NCBI GenBank assembly: GCA_005799525.1
Contig: SYGN01000049.1
Location: forward strand, 1 to 41,453
Reading direction: 5' to 3'
Length of the DNA stretch: 41,453 nt
Source: Opitutaceae bacterium
GTDB taxonomy: Bacteria; Verrucomicrobiota; Verrucomicrobiia; Opitutales; Opitutaceae
The position numbers were made by a program, and so were the translations under genes. The notes below the pieces were generated by a model. That model saw only the letters and a program-made list of their open reading frames with translations. It was not told the DNA's origin and made no database searches. Shown piece by piece: positions 15,517 to 23,916 of the stretch (positions are counted from its first letter, which is position 1; each line of letters starts with the position of its first letter).

Positions 15517-18500
15517 ATGACGCATCGCACCCTTTGCCAGCCGATCACTTTAGAGGAAAAAGCCATTGCGCACCGCCGCCTCTGCCTGCTCTTCGCCGAG
15601 ACTTCGCCGGAACGGATCGATCAGGCCCTGGAGTTAACCGTCACCCGATCCTTTGATGAAGGAGCCGTGGTTTTGGTGGAGGGATCATTAGCGGATGAGC
15701 TCCTCGTGCTTTGTTCTGGTCGATTGAAAATCTACGGGCGCGACCCGACCGGCGCACTGCTCGCGATCGCCACGATCCACGAACCTGGCCAGCTGATCGG
15801 CGAGCAAGCCTTCGCAGTCGATCGCCAATTTCGTAATGGGACCGCGATCGCACTCGTGGCGACCAGAGTCGCGGTCTTACCGGGAAGTGAGTTTAAAGCT
15901 CTGCTCGCTGGGGACGCGACGGCGCGGTTGCACTTGGCCATCTCGGGCAGGAGCCAATCGCGCGAAAAACTGCTGGCCTTGTTCGGCGAGCTGGGCGAGC
16001 TCACCGAACAAGCGCCCATCGCCGCACCCATCCCACGGCAATTGACGGCGGGGACCGTGCTCTTTTCGGCGGGAGATATCGCCACCCATGCTTACTTTGT
16101 TTTATCCGGGGAAATGGGTTTGTTTCATCCCGGATGCCCCGTGTCTCACGAGACGATCGGGCCAGGTCTCCTGCTCGGCGATCGCGAGGTGCTCGAGCGC
16201 AAGCGCCGCACGCTCCAAGCAGCTGCCATCACAAACGCAGAAGTCCTCGCGATAGAGGCAGCTGAATTGAGCGCGGTCGGAGGTAAAAAAAGCTCACTCG
16301 GAACCATCCTCGAGGGGTTAGCTTACGTGCACTCGATACCCCAGTTCGGATCCGCTTATCGCTTCTTGGGCCACGTCAACGGAGAGGCCTGCGTCGTCAC
16401 GGATTACCGGCAGGCAAACGGGCTGCGACTCCGCGTTCGGCATTTTCCGCAGCAACGTCGCACCGAAGCCGCGCGCATTGAGAAGTCCCGGGAACCGACG
16501 GAGACGATCAGCTCCCCCGACGGCGGATCTTCGCTCCTTTTAGCCGCTGGCACCGGCAGCCTCTTGGGCTTGGCCGCGCCCCAACATTGGCCCCAGTTGC
16601 CCGAGGCCATGGCGCTCCTGCTCAGAGGGGGATCGCTCGCCGACTGGCAAGTCGACGCTTTCCGCGCCAACGGTGATTTGTTAATCGAAGACCCCTCGCT
16701 CCGCGCCTCCGGTGGATCTGATATTGTGTGCGGCTGCACGAATACGACCTCCGCGACCCTGCGGCGTGCGGCGGAACGTGCCACCACCGTCGATGACTTG
16801 ATTCGCCTCACGGGCGCGGGCGGCATCTGTGGCGGCTGTCGCGGTCGGCTGCCCGCATTTCTCAACCAAAGTGATTATATCCTCTGCCACCTCCAGACCG
16901 AACCGTTGACTGAAGGCGTTCTCTTGGCCCGCCTCGAGCCCATCCATCCAGCCGTCTTGCCGCCCGTAAAAATCGGCCAACACATTCGCATCGAGGCCAT
17001 GATGGACGAACGCTGGGTGGGCCGGCCGTATACGCTCACCGCCTTCTCCCCCACCCGCTACGAATTGGGCGTTAAACTCGAAGAGGGCGGCCTTTTTTCA
17101 AACTGGCTCCGCCAAGCCGCGCCGGGGACGCTCCTCCGGGTATCTGCTCCCTCTGGCGCAATTTGCCCTCAAGACGACGATATCCGCCCCCTCGTTTACT
17201 TCGTCGCCGGGATCGGCGTCACCCCGGCGATCGCCGCCGCTCGCGCGCTCCGCCAACGTCGTCTGACAATCATCTACAGCTTTCGCCATCCCACGACTGC
17301 CGCGTACCTCGCCGAGCTGCGCACCGCCGCCAACCGCGGTCGGCTGCAACTTTTCGAACACGACACCGCCCAGCAAATGCGCCTGAGCGCGGGGGACGTC
17401 GCGGCGTACGTTCGCGACTTGGGCTCATGCGAAGTCATCGTGTGCGGGCCAGCGGCCTTCAACGCCACGGTCCTCGCCGCGCTCGGAACATTTCCAGAAG
17501 TCACGGCGAGCGCCGAAAGCTTCGATCATCCTCAGCGCGGCGAGGGCGCCCAACTCGCACCCGGCGCTTGGCGACAGAAAGACTTTCAACCCACGCGCGC
17601 CTTCGGCGCTCCCGTCGAGTCACCCACGACACTCCCGGCAACCGAGCAGGCCGCCCAATTTATTCGCGAATTCTACCATGAATCAACGCCCGCCCAAGAT
17701 CCCAGCGCGCGCGTGAGCGCGGTCCAGGCCCAGCTCACGCAAACGGGCGTCTGGGTAAAAACCTTTGAGGAACTCGCCTTCGCCACCCGCGTCGCTTGGC
17801 GCAACGCCGAACGATGCGTCGGCCGGCTTTACTGGCAGGGCCTCCATTTAAGGGACTGCCGTCAGCTTCGAGAACCCGCCGAAATCGCCGAGGCCCTCTG
17901 GGACCATCTCCGCTTCGCGTTCAACGGTGGTGAGCTGCGGCCGGCGATCTCGGTCTTCGATCCCGGATCCCCGCGCGAACCCGGACCCCGCATCTGGAAT
18001 CCTCAGCTGATGCGCTACGCCGGCTACCGCTTGCGCAGCGGCAAGCAGGTCGGCGATCCCGCTCAAAATGACCTCACTCAGAGAATCATCGCCTTGGGTT
18101 GGCGCCCCCCCGGCACCGACTTTGATCTGCTCCCCGTTGTCATCGAGACCGCCGCTCACGGGCCTCGCTGGTACGAGTTGCCCAGCGATTGCCGCTGGGA
18201 AATCCCCATCACTCACTTGCAGCATCCGTGGCTCGCCACGTTAAAACTAAAATGGTACGCGATCCCCGCTGTGAGCGATATGGCCCTCGATGCGGGCGGC
18301 ATGGTGTACCGCCTCTTGCCATTTAACGGCTGGTATCTCGATACGGAAATCGCCGCGCGCAATTTAAGCGATGTGAACCGCTACAACGTTTTGCCCCGCA
18401 TCGGCGAGTGCATGGGGCTCGATATCAGTAGCGACCGCACTCTCTGGCGCGACAAGGCCCTCCTGCTGTTAAATGAAGCCGTACTCCAATCGTTTGACCG

Positions 18501-18780
18501 CTCAGGAGTAAAAATGTCCGATCATCACCATGTCGGGCATGAATTCCTCGAGTTCTGCCGCAATGAGCAAAAGTCTGGCCGCGAGCCCTACGGCAATTGG
18601 ACATGGCTCGTTCCACCCGCCGCCAGCTCCACCTCAGTCCTCTATCAGGAGCCCTTTCACGACAAAGCACTCAAGCCAGCTTACGTCTATCAGGCACCCG
18701 CCTGGACGGAACGGCCGCAGCCTTCAAATTCAAGCCCTGGCACCCGTACTCCAGCCCCCGAGAAATGTCCCTTTCATTGA
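15517..18780 (+). CDS. nos: Self-contained nitric oxide synthase: two cNMP-binding-like domains, BFD-type [2Fe-2S], FAD/NAD reductase, NOS oxygenase
   Basis: A 1087-residue protein expected to make nitric oxide and citrulline from L-arginine. Domains in order: two cyclic-nucleotide-binding-like folds (about residues 25-140 and 165-262), where the phosphate cassette keeps IGEQAF in the first but reads LGDREV in the second. Then a linker domain (270-400), followed by a BFD-like iron-sulfur motif with C405-x-C407 and C438-x-x-C441. A ferredoxin-reductase-type module follows (about 455-690): RPYTL 503-507 for FAD, GIGVTP 565-570 and CGP 643-645 for the nucleotide. The C-terminal NOS oxygenase domain (about 705-1065) has WRNAERCVGR with heme ligand C767, and arginine-binding E944 in DTEIAARN. 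Bacillus-type NOS usually lacks an attached reductase. The reductase-before-oxygenase order resembles Sorangium NOS. TTA leucine codons are far commoner than in neighbours, which hints at transfer. The protein is soluble and ends with CPFH. It has no operon partner. Confidence 0.93.
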   Translation: MTHRTLCQPITLEEKAIAHRRLCLLFAETSPERIDQALELTVTRSFDEGAVVLVEGSLADELLVLCSGRLKIYGRDPTGALLAIATIHEPGQLIGEQAFAVDRQFRNGTAIALVATRVAVLPGSEFKALLAGDATARLHLAISGRSQSREKLLALFGELGELTEQAPIAAPIPRQLTAGTVLFSAGDIATHAYFVLSGEMGLFHPGCPVSHETIGPGLLLGDREVLERKRRTLQAAAITNAEVLAIEAAELSAVGGKKSSLGTILEGLAYVHSIPQFGSAYRFLGHVNGEACVVTDYRQANGLRLRVRHFPQQRRTEAARIEKSREPTETISSPDGGSSLLLAAGTGSLLGLAAPQHWPQLPEAMALLLRGGSLADWQVDAFRANGDLLIEDPSLRASGGSDIVCGCTNTTSATLRRAAERATTVDDLIRLTGAGGICGGCRGRLPAFLNQSDYILCHLQTEPLTEGVLLARLEPIHPAVLPPVKIGQHIRIEAMMDERWVGRPYTLTAFSPTRYELGVKLEEGGLFSNWLRQAAPGTLLRVSAPSGAICPQDDDIRPLVYFVAGIGVTPAIAAARALRQRRLTIIYSFRHPTTAAYLAELRTAANRGRLQLFEHDTAQQMRLSAGDVAAYVRDLGSCEVIVCGPAAFNATVLAALGTFPEVTASAESFDHPQRGEGAQLAPGAWRQKDFQPTRAFGAPVESPTTLPATEQAAQFIREFYHESTPAQDPSARVSAVQAQLTQTGVWVKTFEELAFATRVAWRNAERCVGRLYWQGLHLRDCRQLREPAEIAEALWDHLRFAFNGGELRPAISVFDPGSPREPGPRIWNPQLMRYAGYRLRSGKQVGDPAQNDLTQRIIALGWRPPGTDFDLLPVVIETAAHGPRWYELPSDCRWEIPITHLQHPWLATLKLKWYAIPAVSDMALDAGGMVYRLLPFNGWYLDTEIAARNLSDVNRYNVLPRIGECMGLDISSDRTLWRDKALLLLNEAVLQSFDRSGVKMSDHHHVGHEFLEFCRNEQKSGREPYGNWTWLVPPAASSTSVLYQEPFHDKALKPAYVYQAPAWTERPQPSNSSPGTRTPAPEKCPFH

Positions 18781-18994
18781 AATGAGTTCGCGGAAAAATC
18801 CGCGCATCGCTCATCCGCCCAAGACGTCAGCACCCGCACTCGCCGCCACCCGTCCGAATGAGTTAACGCGGGTCATTGAACTCTCCAACTACCGCAGTGG
18901 CACCAACCGCAGCGGGGCCGAGCACGTGCAGACCGGCACCGAGAATGGGTTTGAGCCGGGGCCCTGAGCTCTCGTTGCAGCGTGTGCAGCGTGT

Positions 18995-19134
18995 GCCTCG
19001 GCAAGCGTGCGTCACTCGGCGGCGCTTCGCGTTCCTTGCTCCCTCCGCGGCGGATGCTCCCCTCTCTGCGGTGCCCTCTCCGTTTATGCGCGTCTATGCG
19101 CTCCACTCCCGTCCGTTTGCACGCTTGCCGAGGC
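18995..19134. repeat. MITE-like 140-base element with 16-base perfect inverted ends
   Basis: GCCTCGGCAAGCGTGC (18995-19010) recurs inverted as GCACGCTTGCCGAGGC (19119-19134). The interior carries the second copy of the repeat at 15151-15219. The outer right flank reads TACAC, giving GTGTA plus GCCTCGG on the minus strand, and the left flank reads GTGT, so the inverted match extends almost to 20 bases. No coding capacity is seen. The element is 214 bases after the NOS stop. The rest of 18781-19370 shows no gene. Confidence 0.65.
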
Positions 19135-19370
19135 TACACGAACGACCCGCAGTCAAAAATCCGGCCGCCCCCGACCACGATCCGCCCAATCTGAGTGTGG
19201 CGGGACGAAAACCGCCAAAAATGGGCGGCTTGAACAGGGTGGTGTCCGTAGGGATGGATCTTCCTAGAACTTCAAAAAAGATGTTTTTCTTTCTGTAGAC
19301 ACGTCGCTTGCGATGGTCGGTCACTGGTGATTTTCAAACTGCCGGTTTTTGGTGGTGTTGCCACCGCCAC

Positions 19371-19634
19371 TCACAGTTGACTGTAGTTTTGTCGCAAGCG
19401 CTGGCGATTTCGTGGCGGCAGCTGGAAACGCCGCGCCAGGCGCTCGAGACGGAAGAGCCGGTTAATGGCGCGCAGATAGGGCTCGGCGTCGCGTTCACCG
19501 GCGTCGACAGCTTTCACAAAATATCTCCGGCCGTGGCTCCAACAGCCCAAAGGCGTCACGCGGCCATCGTCACGCCCGATGGCATCCAAAGCGGCGGCAC
19601 CGTCGGTCTGCAGCAACCCGCGGTAGTTTTCCAA
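19371..19634 (-). pseudogene. IS66-family transposase remnant
   Basis: About 87 residues match the middle of IS66 TnpC-type transposases. ENYRGLLQTDGAAALDAIGR corresponds to the conserved YRG-LQ-DGY segment that includes a catalytic-region aspartate. GCWSHGRRYFVKAVDAGE matches the GCWAHxRR motif, and LYLRAINRLFRLERLARRF-like sequence follows. The fragment lacks both ends: the aldose epimerase gene begins 23 bases away on one side, and the other side reads into non-coding sequence. No inverted repeats of an intact IS were found. It marks a past insertion near the NOS locus. Confidence 0.7.
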
Positions 19635-19657
19635 GAGTTGCGCAGGTCTGCTTCACG

Positions 19658-20785
19658 TTACTTCGCGCTGAATCGATACACGGTCGTGCTCTTCAACGTC
19701 TGCCCGGGTCTAAGAATGGTGCTCGGGAAGGAGGGCTGGTTGGGGGAATCGGGATAGTGCTGCGTCTCGAGGCAAAAACCACTGCGGAACGGATAGGGCC
19801 GGCCGCTCTTGCCGGTGAGTTTTCCGTCGAGGAAATTGCCGCAGTAAAACTGCAGCCCGGGCTCAGTGGTGAGCACCTCGAGCACGCGGCCTGACGTAAG
19901 TTCCCGCACGGTGGCGGCCAGCGCCAGTTTCCCACTTTGGTTGTCGAGCACCCAGTTGTGGTCGTAGCCGCCGCCGAACGTCATCTGCTCGTCGTTGGCC
20001 TGCACGCGCTCGCCGATCTTATGTGCGGTGGTGAAGTCGAATGGCGTGCCTTTGACCGGGCGTAGCTCGCCCGTGGGAATGAGGCCGACAGTGACCGGCG
20101 TGAACGTCGCAGCCTTGAACGTCATCTCATGGCCGAGGATGTCGCCGTTACCTTCGCCTCGGAGATTGAAGTAGCTGTGTTGCGTGACGTTGACCGGCGT
20201 GGCCTTGTCCGTGGTCGCCTCGTAATCGATGCGCCATTCGTTGTCGTCGGTAAGTAGATACGTGACGCTGAGCTTGAGCGTGCCGGGGTAACCTTCCTCG
20301 CCGTCCTTGCTGGTGTAGGTGAACTTCACTCCCTGCGCTCCCTTCATCACCAGCGCTTCACCGCGCCACACGACCTTATCGAAACCCTTCAACCCGCCGT
20401 GTAACGAGCATTTGATACCGCCGGGATCGTTGTTCGTCGCCAGCGTGTACGCCTTGCCGTCGACGCTAAACTTTCCCTTCGCGATGCGGTTGCCGTAGCG
20501 ACCCACGATCGCGCCAAAGTAGGGTGTGTCTTTGACGTAGTCAGCGAGCGTGTTGTAGCCGAGCACGATGTCGGCGCTCCGGCCGTTGCGGTCCGGTGTT
20601 TCGAGGCTGAGCACAATGGCTCCATAGGTCATCGTGCGCAGCTTGATGCCATGCTGGTTGGTGAGCGTGAAGACTTCGACCGGCGTGCCATCGGGCGTCT
20701 GGCCAAACCGTTCAGCCTTGGGCGGCTCAGCGGACATGGCGTCGGTGGTCAGCGCGAGGGCAAGGATGAGGGCGTTGGTTCTCAT
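19658..20785 (-). CDS. galM: Aldose 1-epimerase (mutarotase)
   Basis: A 375-residue GalM-type mutarotase that interconverts alpha and beta anomers of aldoses. It has a signal peptide (MRTNALILALALTTDAMSA), so it probably acts in the periplasm on released sugars. Family landmarks are GYNTLADYVKDTPYFGAIVGR, YGNRIAKGKF, NNDPGGIKCSLHGG, the catalytic-base histidine region VNVTQHSYFNL, and the catalytic glutamate near the C-terminus in FCLETQHYPDSPNQP. Length and motif order match full-length GalM. The start at 20785 is chosen for the signal peptide. It lies downstream of a sulfatase on the same strand with a 144-base gap, so the two may be cotranscribed for degradation of a sulfated glycan, an inference from adjacency. 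Confidence 0.92.
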   Translation of the reverse strand: MRTNALILALALTTDAMSAEPPKAERFGQTPDGTPVEVFTLTNQHGIKLRTMTYGAIVLSLETPDRNGRSADIVLGYNTLADYVKDTPYFGAIVGRYGNRIAKGKFSVDGKAYTLATNNDPGGIKCSLHGGLKGFDKVVWRGEALVMKGAQGVKFTYTSKDGEEGYPGTLKLSVTYLLTDDNEWRIDYEATTDKATPVNVTQHSYFNLRGEGNGDILGHEMTFKAATFTPVTVGLIPTGELRPVKGTPFDFTTAHKIGERVQANDEQMTFGGGYDHNWVLDNQSGKLALAATVRELTSGRVLEVLTTEPGLQFYCGNFLDGKLTGKSGRPYPFRSGFCLETQHYPDSPNQPSFPSTILRPGQTLKSTTVYRFSAK

Positions 20786-20929
20786 GGTGGGCGGGAATGG
20801 TTCGATTTGACGGATAACCTTGGTCAACGGAATGGGGAACAAAGCAACGACGCGCGCGGCGGCCGATGTGAATCGTTTCCAAACAGCAGCGTGCAGGCGG
20901 AGAACAGCTTTGGGTCGGCGACCATCGGA

Positions 20930-22330
20930 CTACTTTTTCTTCCCCTTTTTCGCCGCAGGTCCGTCCGCCTTGGCGAGGCCGCTTGGACCCAGGTGCCGCC
21001 ACCAATCGGGGCCTTCGGCTTCGACGGCGGCGTGGTGTTTGAGGAGCTGCGCGCGCAACGCGGCGAAATGCTGCGGCTCCGTGGCCTTGAGGTCGTTGGT
21101 TTCCCGCGCGTCGGTCTTGAGATTGTACAGTTCGAACTCGGTGAGTTCCGCGTTGGCGAGAATCTTCCAATCGTCCACGCGCATCGCGACCTTCGCGTTC
21201 GGGGCCATGTTGAGCCGCCAGTAGAGCGGCTGCGGGCGGTCGAGTTTCGTCACGGTGCCGGTGAGGGCGGGCAAAATGTTCACGCCGTCGAGTATGCGGT
21301 CGACGGGTGGCTTGACGCCGGCGATGGCGAGCATCGTGGGAAACACGTCGCTGCCAATGACCGGAACCTCGCTCGTCGTGCCCGGCTTGATGTGGCCGGG
21401 CCAGCGCGCGAGTCCCGGTACGCGGATGCCGCCCTCGTGCATGGAGCGCTTGCGTTCGCGCAAGCCGCCGCTGGAACCGCGCCCGGGCGTCGTGACGCCA
21501 TCGCCTTCGGGGCCGTTGTCCGAGGTGAAAAAAACAAACGTGCTGTCGGTGAGCTTCTGCTCGTCGAGCGATTTCATCAGCAGCCCAAACGCGTGATCCA
21601 TCTGCGTGACGTTGGCGTGGTGTTCGCGCTGCACATCGTCGGTGAGATTGGGATACAGGGATTTGAATTTCGGGTCCGACTTGATCGGGTAGTGCGGTTC
21701 GTGGGTCCACACCGCGAGGAAGAACGGCTTCGTGGCGTCGCGTTTTTCCTTCAGCCATGTTATCGCCTCGCCGACGACGAGCGGCGCGGAGAAGCCCTGC
21801 AGCGGGCCGACCGGCTGGCCGTTGCGGACGAAATTGCTCGGGTTCTCGTGCGACGGGCCGGCGTTGTTCTGCGTGGCCATCCACCAGTCGTAGCCGTGAT
21901 CGCCAGGCTGCGGCTGCGCGGGATGGTTGAAGAGGCCGTTCAGATGCCACTTGCCGCTATGGCAGGTCGCGTAGCCCGCGCCCTTGAGCAGTCGCGGCAA
22001 CGTGATCTCGCTCGTGCGCAAGTGCGCGACACCGCCCTCGGCGATCCAGGTGTAGACGCCGTTGCGAAACGGCGTGCGGCCCGTGAGCAAGGCCGAGCGC
22101 GACGGACTGCACACGGCGCTGGCGGAGTAACACTGCGTGAGCCGCACGCCCTGCTGCGCGAACGCGTCGAGGTTCGGCGTTTTGATGAGGGGATGGCCGT
22201 AGCTGGCGAGGTCCCCGTAGCCGAGGTCATCCGCGAGGAAAAGGATGAGGTTCGGTTGCGCGGCGAACGAAAAACGGGGAACGAAGAAAGACGCGAAAAC
22301 GGTGAGCGCGAGGAGGAGCAGTGATTTCAT
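20930..22330 (-). CDS. Exported formylglycine-dependent sulfatase (S1 family)
   Basis: A 466-residue periplasmic sulfatase that would remove sulfate esters from a glycan. After the signal peptide (MKSLLLLALTVFASFFVPRF) it shows the metal-site motif LADDLGYGD (about residues 32-40). The sulfatase signature C74-SPSRSALLTGR follows, whose cysteine is converted to formylglycine. Then come GKWHLN, TSDNGPEG and GIRVPGLARWPG. The C-terminus is Lys-rich (KKGKKK). It is closely related to the broken sulfatase at 34731-35541, sharing long stretches such as GPSHENPSNFVRNG-type sequence, so the two are probably paralogues. The substrate cannot be named from sequence. The start at 22330 gives the signal peptide. 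Confidence 0.92.
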   Translation of the reverse strand: MKSLLLLALTVFASFFVPRFSFAAQPNLILFLADDLGYGDLASYGHPLIKTPNLDAFAQQGVRLTQCYSASAVCSPSRSALLTGRTPFRNGVYTWIAEGGVAHLRTSEITLPRLLKGAGYATCHSGKWHLNGLFNHPAQPQPGDHGYDWWMATQNNAGPSHENPSNFVRNGQPVGPLQGFSAPLVVGEAITWLKEKRDATKPFFLAVWTHEPHYPIKSDPKFKSLYPNLTDDVQREHHANVTQMDHAFGLLMKSLDEQKLTDSTFVFFTSDNGPEGDGVTTPGRGSSGGLRERKRSMHEGGIRVPGLARWPGHIKPGTTSEVPVIGSDVFPTMLAIAGVKPPVDRILDGVNILPALTGTVTKLDRPQPLYWRLNMAPNAKVAMRVDDWKILANAELTEFELYNLKTDARETNDLKATEPQHFAALRAQLLKHHAAVEAEGPDWWRHLGPSGLAKADGPAAKKGKKK

Positions 22331-22383
22331 GCGGGATGGGTCGTGGGGTCGGGAATATGAGGTGACGGGTGAGCCGAAAAGGG

Positions 22384-22400
22384 TCAACCCGCTGGTTGCT
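22384..22400 (-). repeat. Inverted partial copy of the 43-base RES-Xre flanking repeat
   Basis: TCAACCCGCTGGTTGCT (22384-22400) is the perfect reverse complement of 22603-22619 inside the left flanking repeat. Together they form a large inverted repeat of about 235 bases between the sulfatase promoter side and the toxin-antitoxin operon. Similarity fades outside these 17 bases. The rest of 22331-22729 shows no gene. Confidence 0.6.
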
Positions 22401-22590
22401 GGTGGCCCCGATGCAGATTCGCGAGGTCAAGCCTCCTGAAAATAGAACCCTAATTTGGGGTAGATGGCGGTTGGGTGTTCGGGAAGGTGCGCAGGTTGCG
22501 TCGGGGTCATCGCACGACGAATTCGCATTCGGTTTCCAGATACGCGGTATCACATCATCGGCACCGATTCGTCGGTTCGAGCCGCCCTCT

Positions 22591-22633
22591 CGCGACGACT
22601 GCAGCAACCAGCGGGTTGAGCCCTTCGGGTCGC
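22591..22633 (+). repeat. Left 43-base direct repeat flanking the RES-Xre operon
   Basis: This 43-base sequence begins CGCGACGACTGCAGCAACCA and ends with a CCCTTCGGGTCGC hairpin. It recurs at 23937-23979 in the same orientation with two mismatches. It lies 97 bases before the antitoxin start. Confidence 0.8.
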
Positions 22634-22729
22634 TGATGCGCTTGGGGCGACGCGGGAGGATCTGAAACGGGTGAGAATGGGCGTGTGATTACTGGTGGAC
22701 ATTTTGTAGATTTTCTATTGATTCAGATC

Positions 22730-23224
22730 ATGCCAACGACCATCGAACGACCAAGGAGAGTCAGCGCGATCTCAACCCACCGGGAAGATTTGAAGACGGA
22801 ACTGGATGAACTCGAGGGGAAGCTCGCCGCGTTGCAGCAGAAGATCCAGAGCATCAGGGGAGCGGAATTTCCAAGGCTGATTCTGCCGGAGCTGCACGAC
22901 CAAAAGAACGGCCGGATCGACGCTCAGAAGCTGGCGGATTTCATGGCAGTCCCGCTGAAGCGGCTGGCGGAGGGGGTGGAGCTGAACTACAAGGCGGTGC
23001 ACCGCGATCCTTCCGGCGAATCCTTTCAAGAGGCGCTCCGACCGGTCAAGCGATCGCTGGAATACCTGCACGAACTCTTCCAAAAGCCGGCGACAATCCG
23101 AGTCTGGCTGAACACGCCGCATCCGATGCTGGACGGCAAGACCTCCTTGGAGACCATCATGGCCGGCAAGGCCTTCGCGATTGAGAGGCTGCTCGGGAAT
23201 GCGTGGGATGGCGTGGTTTCCTGA
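22730..23224 (+). CDS. Xre/MbcA/ParS-type antitoxin (DUF2384)
   Basis: A 164-residue antitoxin of the RES-Xre class. The N-terminal part has a helical segment with heptad character (DLKTELDELEGKLAALQQKI, about residues 19-38). A helix-turn-helix-like middle follows (GRIDAQKLADFMAVPLKRLA, about 61-80). The C-terminal toxin-binding DUF2384 domain ends the protein (VWLNTPHPMLDGKTSLETIM, then GNAWDGVVS). The antitoxin would bind and block the downstream RES enzyme and repress its own promoter. Its stop TGA at 23222-23224 shares one base with the toxin ATG (TGATG), so translation is coupled. An in-frame ATG at 22685 would add 15 residues. The start at 22730 is preferred because MPTTIERPRR looks like a normal N-terminus. 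The flanking 43-base repeats suggest the pair behaves as an inserted cassette. Confidence 0.88.
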   Translation: MPTTIERPRRVSAISTHREDLKTELDELEGKLAALQQKIQSIRGAEFPRLILPELHDQKNGRIDAQKLADFMAVPLKRLAEGVELNYKAVHRDPSGESFQEALRPVKRSLEYLHELFQKPATIRVWLNTPHPMLDGKTSLETIMAGKAFAIERLLGNAWDGVVS

Positions 23225-23829
23225 TGCTGCCGGCGAACCGACTCAAAACCGCGCTGACGAACGCGAGGCGGATCGCGGTGCGCGGTCCGTTGTCGCGGGT
23301 CGTGGCCTTTCGCCATTTGCTCGGTGCGCCGCCGGGCATGGGTGGCCCACCGCGGCCGCTGTGGGGCGGGGCCTCGCAAATCCGTGGCGCGCGCTTCACG
23401 CCCATGGGTGGATTCGATTCGATCTATCTTGCGTGGGATTCGATGACGGCGCTGGCCGAGGTGCAGACGATTGCTTTTCTTTCCAGCGGTCGGTTGCAGG
23501 CGCGGACGCCACCCTGCGTCCTACTAAGCGTGGACGGAGTAGTGAGCGGTGTGCTTGATCTCACCGACGCAGCCACGTGGGCGACGCTCGGAGCGAATGA
23601 ACAGGAAATCAGCGGCTCATGGCAGACGGCACAACTTCCACCGACGCAATTGCTCGCGCAGGTTGCCTTCGATTCCGGCAGGATTTTCGGCATCAAATAT
23701 CCCTCGTCGAAGAATACCGGCGGAGGGATCAATCTAGTGGTCTTCCCCGACCGACTTGGGCTGAGCGCCACGAACCACCTCGAAGTCCATGACCCGCACG
23801 GGGGTTTGGCGCAGCGCATCGGCGCTTAG
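23224..23829 (+). CDS. RES-domain toxin (NAD+-degrading family)
   Basis: A 201-residue RES-domain protein. Related toxins (MbcT and others) break down cellular NAD+ and stop growth when the antitoxin is lost. The characteristic core is visible: an arginine and aromatic in GARFTPMGGFDSIYLAWDS (about residues 53-71), a tyrosine in the same stretch, and the acidic TALAEVQTI (about 74-82), matching the Arg-Tyr-Glu set of this fold. The serine expected further on may be one of those in KYPSSKNTGGGINLVVF. The protein ends HDPHGGLAQRIGA, close to the usual length. Start is the ATG at 23224, overlapping the antitoxin stop. No frameshift is seen, so the pair looks functional. Confidence 0.88.
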   Translation: MLPANRLKTALTNARRIAVRGPLSRVVAFRHLLGAPPGMGGPPRPLWGGASQIRGARFTPMGGFDSIYLAWDSMTALAEVQTIAFLSSGRLQARTPPCVLLSVDGVVSGVLDLTDAATWATLGANEQEISGSWQTAQLPPTQLLAQVAFDSGRIFGIKYPSSKNTGGGINLVVFPDRLGLSATNHLEVHDPHGGLAQRIGA

Positions 23830-23916
23830 CGGGGACGAACAATCGCTGCCTCGTTATATACCCATCCGCTGTCCGTGGGCTCAGCGCCGGTAAAGTTTTC
23901 GCACGCCCTCTGCCGG

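Noticed and set aside
20651-22324. A 557-codon plus-strand open frame opposite the sulfatase and epimerase.
   Set aside because: It is antisense to two genes with unmistakable active-site motifs and has no recognisable domain of its own.
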